Origin: an uncultured Clostridia bacterium
Lineage (GTDB): Bacteria > Bacillota > Clostridia > TANB77 > CAG-508
DNA: 46,428 bases
Reading direction: 5' to 3'
Assembly: GCA_947581895.1 (NCBI GenBank)
Contig: CANPWE010000008.1
Span: forward strand, 1-46,428
Below the pieces are notes generated by a model. It ran no database searches. It saw only the letters and a list, made by a program, of their open reading frames with translations, and was not told the DNA's origin. The position numbers were made by a program, and so were the translations under genes. Of this stretch, positions 43,183 to 46,428 are shown piece by piece; positions within the stretch are counted from its first letter, which is position 1, and every line of letters starts with the position of its first letter.

Positions 43183-43698
43183 ATTAATTGCCTCTTTTAC
43201 AGCTTGTTCAGGTGTTGTAACTTCAATACATTTCAATCTTTTTCTTTCATCTATATATGTATTTGAAACCTTTTTAGCCCAACCTGAAAAATTTGAAACA
43301 GTTATTATAGGAATACCTGCTTGATATGCAATTGCCATTTCTGTTAAAGTACCTGAACCTCCTCCAATTGCAATAATTACATCACAAGATAAAACTAAAG
43401 TAAATTCTCTTCCACCACCAATGCCTAATCCACATGGAATAAGTACATCTGGTTTAAAATCCCCATAAATTTCTTTATCTTTTCCACCTGTTATTCCTAC
43501 TGTTAATCCTCCATTTTTATTAGCTTCTATTGCCGCATTTGTTGATAATGAGCTATATTCTTTTTCAGCTCCATATACTAAAATATTATTACTATTTGCA
43601 ATTAACTCTCCTAATTTTTTTGCAAAATTCAAAGCTTCTTCACTATAATCTAAATCAGCGGCAGAACCCATTATTCCTATCTGGATTTTTTTCATCAT
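43156..43698 (-). CDS. TIGR00725/LOG-like Rossmann-fold protein
   Basis: IGIMGSA, GGGREFTLVLSCDVIIAIGGGSGTLTEMAIAYQAGIPII. Confidence 0.8.
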   Translation of the reverse strand: MMKKIQIGIMGSAADLDYSEEALNFAKKLGELIANSNNILVYGAEKEYSSLSTNAAIEANKNGGLTVGITGGKDKEIYGDFKPDVLIPCGLGIGGGREFTLVLSCDVIIAIGGGSGTLTEMAIAYQAGIPIITVSNFSGWAKKVSNTYIDERKRLKCIEVTTPEQAVKEAINAAKALHNY

Positions 43699-44630
43699 AC
43701 ATCAATCCTCTCCTTAAAATATTTACTATTCTATCATTACCTTTTGTATTAATTATTCTTTCTGGTAAATTTTTAATATAAATTTCTTTACCAGTTAAAC
43801 TTTCAATCTGATTCCATAAAAACATTGACCTTAATAAACAACCATTTGAGAAAAAGACTACATATTCATCTGGAATTGATGCTCTTTCTTTAGGGTCTCC
43901 AAATGGTGTAAAATATGGTGCTTTACAAATTCTTCCTGTACTATCAAGTTCTGACATTCCTGATTGAACAATACCAAAATAAAAATCTCTTTCACATATT
44001 TGATCTATTACATCTTTTCCTAATAAACAACCACACTTTAATCCTTTTTTTGTTGTTTCATTAAAATATTTATATGATTCTTCTGTAGAAATACATGCCC
44101 TTATTCCTTCAACACCTATTCCATTTTCTTTGAATTGTTTTATTATATTTCTTAAAACTTCTCCAGAAAAAACAACATCATCAAATAATAAAATTTCTTG
44201 TTGTCCTTTTTTCTTTAAATCCTCTGAAATGCGTTTTATCTGTTCACTAACAGGAACTTTATCATTTTCCTTTCTTGGTACTAAATCTTTTGATCCGCTT
44301 CATTCTTGTACAATCTAAATAATATATATCATTATCATTATTATCAGAATCATATAAATAAATTTTATCTAATGATACTATTGGAATATTCTCTGAATCT
44401 TGTAGAACTTCTTGTACATATTTTTCCATTTCTTCTTCACTTATAATTTCTACATTATTTTTAAATATTCTATTTACATCTTTTCTAAAATCAGCTCTTA
44501 AAATTTCTATGTCTTCTTCACTTGGTAATTTCATTCCATTTTGCTCATAATTAAAATCTAAAGCATTTTTTCCATTTAAAATTCTTACAATATCATTACT
44601 AAATACTATTCCCTTATCTATTATTCTCAC
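43655..44630 (-). pseudogene. Phosphoribosyltransferase-like gene split by a frameshift near 44297
   Basis: ORF1 44262-44630; the second frame is open from about 44296 (GSKDLVPRKENDKVPVSEQIKRISEDLKKKGQQEILLFDDVVFSGEVLRN...) to 43655, with PRPP-binding-like LLFDDVVFSGE. Confidence 0.65.
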
Positions 44631-44690
44631 TTTATATCACCTCTTAATCTTATATAATATTAATTTTTTATTTTTTGTTATATATAATAA

Positions 44691-46010
44691 CTAATAATTT
44701 TCTTTTATAATTTTAATTGCTTCATCTAATGAAACTTCAGACTGTTCTCCAGTTTCCATATTTTTTATTGAAACTGTATTATTTTTTATTTCATCTTCAC
44801 CAATAATAATAATATATGGAATATTTAACCTACTTGCATATTTAAATTGATTTTTTATTTTAGCTTTATCTGTATATATTTGAGTATTTATATCATTTGT
44901 TCTTAATTTAGTAGCTATTTCTATACTTTTTGAAAAATCATCTATCATTGAAACAATCATTACTTTAGATATTGAACGATTTCCTGCTTGTATTATTTTA
45001 TTATCATTTAATTGGAAAAATAATCTTGTAAGTCCTATTGAAATTCCTACACCAGGCATTTTTTTGTCTGTATAATATTCAGATAAATTATCATATCTTC
45101 CTCCTGAACACACACTTCCTAATTGTCTATATTTATTTAAAAATGTTTCATATACTGTTCCAGTATAGTAATCTAATCCTCTTGCTATTGTTAAATCAAT
45201 TTTATAATTTTCTGCTGGAACTCCAAATAATTTTATATTATTTGTAACTTCATCTAATTCATTTATTCCCAAAATAAATAATTCATTATCTATATTCATA
45301 TTTCTTAAAGATTTTATTGTTTCTTCAACATTTCCTGAAATAGAAATAAAATTAATAATAGTTTCTATTTTGTCTTTTTCCAATCCTAATTCTTTCATTT
45401 CTTTAATAACATTTTCTTTACCAATTTTATCTATTTTATCAATTATTCTTAATATATCTATAGATTGATTTTTAAGGTCTAAATATTCAAATAATCCATT
45501 TAATATTTTTCTATTATTTATACTAATTGTAAAATCATCAAAACCTAATTGTGTAAATGTATTATATATTACACTTGGTAATTCTGCATCATTTATTAAA
45601 CTTAGTTCATTTTCACCAATTATATCTATATCACATTGATAAAATTCACGAAATCTTCCTCTTTGAGCTTTTTCTCCTCTATATACTTTTCCTATTTGAT
45701 ATCTTCTAAATGGAAATGTTAAATTAGGATAATATTCAGTAACATATTTTGCAAGTGGTACTGTTAAATCAAACCTTAAAGATAAGTCTGATTCTCCTTT
45801 ATTAAATCTATAAATTTGTTTTTCTGTTTCTCCACCTGCTTTTGCTAATAATACTTCTGATGATTCTATAATAGGTGTATCTAATGGTAAAAATCCGAAT
45901 TTCTCATATGTTTTTTTAATTTTCTCTTTCATTTCATTAAATAATATTTGTTCATTTGGTAATAATTCCATAAAACCAGGTAATGTTTTTGGTAATACTT
46001 TTTCATTCAT
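44691..46010 (-). CDS. hisS: Histidyl-tRNA synthetase
   Basis: Class II motifs: RFDLTVPLAKYV, RRYQIGKVYRGEKAQRGRFREFYQCDIDIIG, ARGLDYYTGTVYE. Confidence 0.92.
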   Translation of the reverse strand: MNEKVLPKTLPGFMELLPNEQILFNEMKEKIKKTYEKFGFLPLDTPIIESSEVLLAKAGGETEKQIYRFNKGESDLSLRFDLTVPLAKYVTEYYPNLTFPFRRYQIGKVYRGEKAQRGRFREFYQCDIDIIGENELSLINDAELPSVIYNTFTQLGFDDFTISINNRKILNGLFEYLDLKNQSIDILRIIDKIDKIGKENVIKEMKELGLEKDKIETIINFISISGNVEETIKSLRNMNIDNELFILGINELDEVTNNIKLFGVPAENYKIDLTIARGLDYYTGTVYETFLNKYRQLGSVCSGGRYDNLSEYYTDKKMPGVGISIGLTRLFFQLNDNKIIQAGNRSISKVMIVSMIDDFSKSIEIATKLRTNDINTQIYTDKAKIKNQFKYASRLNIPYIIIIGEDEIKNNTVSIKNMETGEQSEVSLDEAIKIIKENY

Positions 46011-46036
46011 AATAATTCCTCCTCTAAATTTATAAT

Positions 46037-46085
46037 ATTAAAAAAAGACTATGTAAGTTTTATATAACCTACATAGCCTTTTTAT
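46037..46085 (-). terminator. Intrinsic terminator in the hisS leader (attenuator candidate)
   Basis: Minus strand GGCTATGTAGG...CTTACATAGTCTTTTTTT about 30 nt upstream of the hisS start. Confidence 0.7.
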
Positions 46086-46090
46086 TATAG

Positions 46091-46159
46091 CATTGTAGGC
46101 ACGAATATTAACACTCGTACCTACGCATATAACTACGCAATACAAGTGCTCCTACAATG
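46091..46159. repeat. Imperfect palindrome in the hisS leader
   Basis: cattgtaggcac (46091-46102) pairs with gtgctcctacaatg (46146-46159). Confidence 0.7.
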
Positions 46160-46324
46160 ATGATGTAATTCAATATTTATTATATATATATTCATAATAA
46201 CAACCTTCTTTTTTAGTATATTAAATATCAATGTCAACTTTATGTGACTATTTCTATATTACCACCTTTTTAATACCTTTGTCAACACTTTTTTGATTTT
46301 TTTAAAATTTATCCATTTTTCTTA

Positions 46325-46428
46325 CTATTTAACACTTCTCAAACAACCAACTTCTGTAGAGTAGTCAAATTCAATAGTTATGTAATGCTTTTGCAGGAGG
46401 CAGTCAAAAAATCCAAGATAAGTATGGC
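46325..46428. repeat. Dispersed repeat partial copy E at window end, apparently joined to a second junction motif
   Basis: cttctgtagagtagtcaaattcaatagttatgtaatgcttttgcaggaggcagtcaaaa; the last part resembles the reverse complement of the right junction (cttttgcaggaagccgtcaaa). Confidence 0.8.

Noticed and set aside
44262-44330. Programmed ribosomal frameshift in the phosphoribosyltransferase-like gene
   Set aside because: No slippery sequence, Shine-Dalgarno-like stimulator or stop codon at the shift point was visible; sequencing error or pseudogenisation is simpler.
1-46428. tRNA, rRNA or CRISPR arrays
   Set aside because: No T-loop ggttcgaatcc-type motifs, rRNA-like conserved blocks or regular direct repeats were recognised by eye; a tRNAscan/Infernal run would settle this.

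Overview
This is a low-GC, Firmicutes/Clostridia-type chromosomal window, mostly on the minus strand. It carries the S10-spc-alpha ribosomal protein superoperon (rpsJ to rplQ, about 33.2 to 16.3 kb) with secY, adk, map, infA and rpoA. Around it are housekeeping and sporulation genes: pcrA-like helicase, DacF-type carboxypeptidase, lgt, a yfmH/yfmF-like M16 peptidase pair, rpsU, serS with a T-box leader, engB, an ECF sigma factor with a large putative anti-sigma, a cyclophilin, disA, radA, an ABC transporter, a class A PBP and hisS. I added three short genes that the ORF track missed: a Spo0E-like gene, rpsU and rpmJ. The main non-genic signal is a dispersed palindromic repeat family. It has two complete copies (about 11.06-11.34 kb with perfect 64-bp arms; about 34.71-34.87 kb with perfect 42-bp arms) and three partial copies (window start, 43.1 kb, window end). 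Junction motifs outside the arms are conserved even though the arms of the two complete copies differ. Other notable points: paired Spo0A-box-like sites next to a Spo0E-like gene and a Cys-rich small membrane protein; no rpmD, with a hairpin and a consensus promoter at its usual position; structured spacers and leaders in the ribosomal operon; two adjacent VirB2-like proteins without other T4SS genes; a frameshifted phosphoribosyltransferase-like gene; and long poly-A tracts in a PBP gene. No tRNA, rRNA or CRISPR was recognised. All assignments are from reading the sequence; no searches were run.
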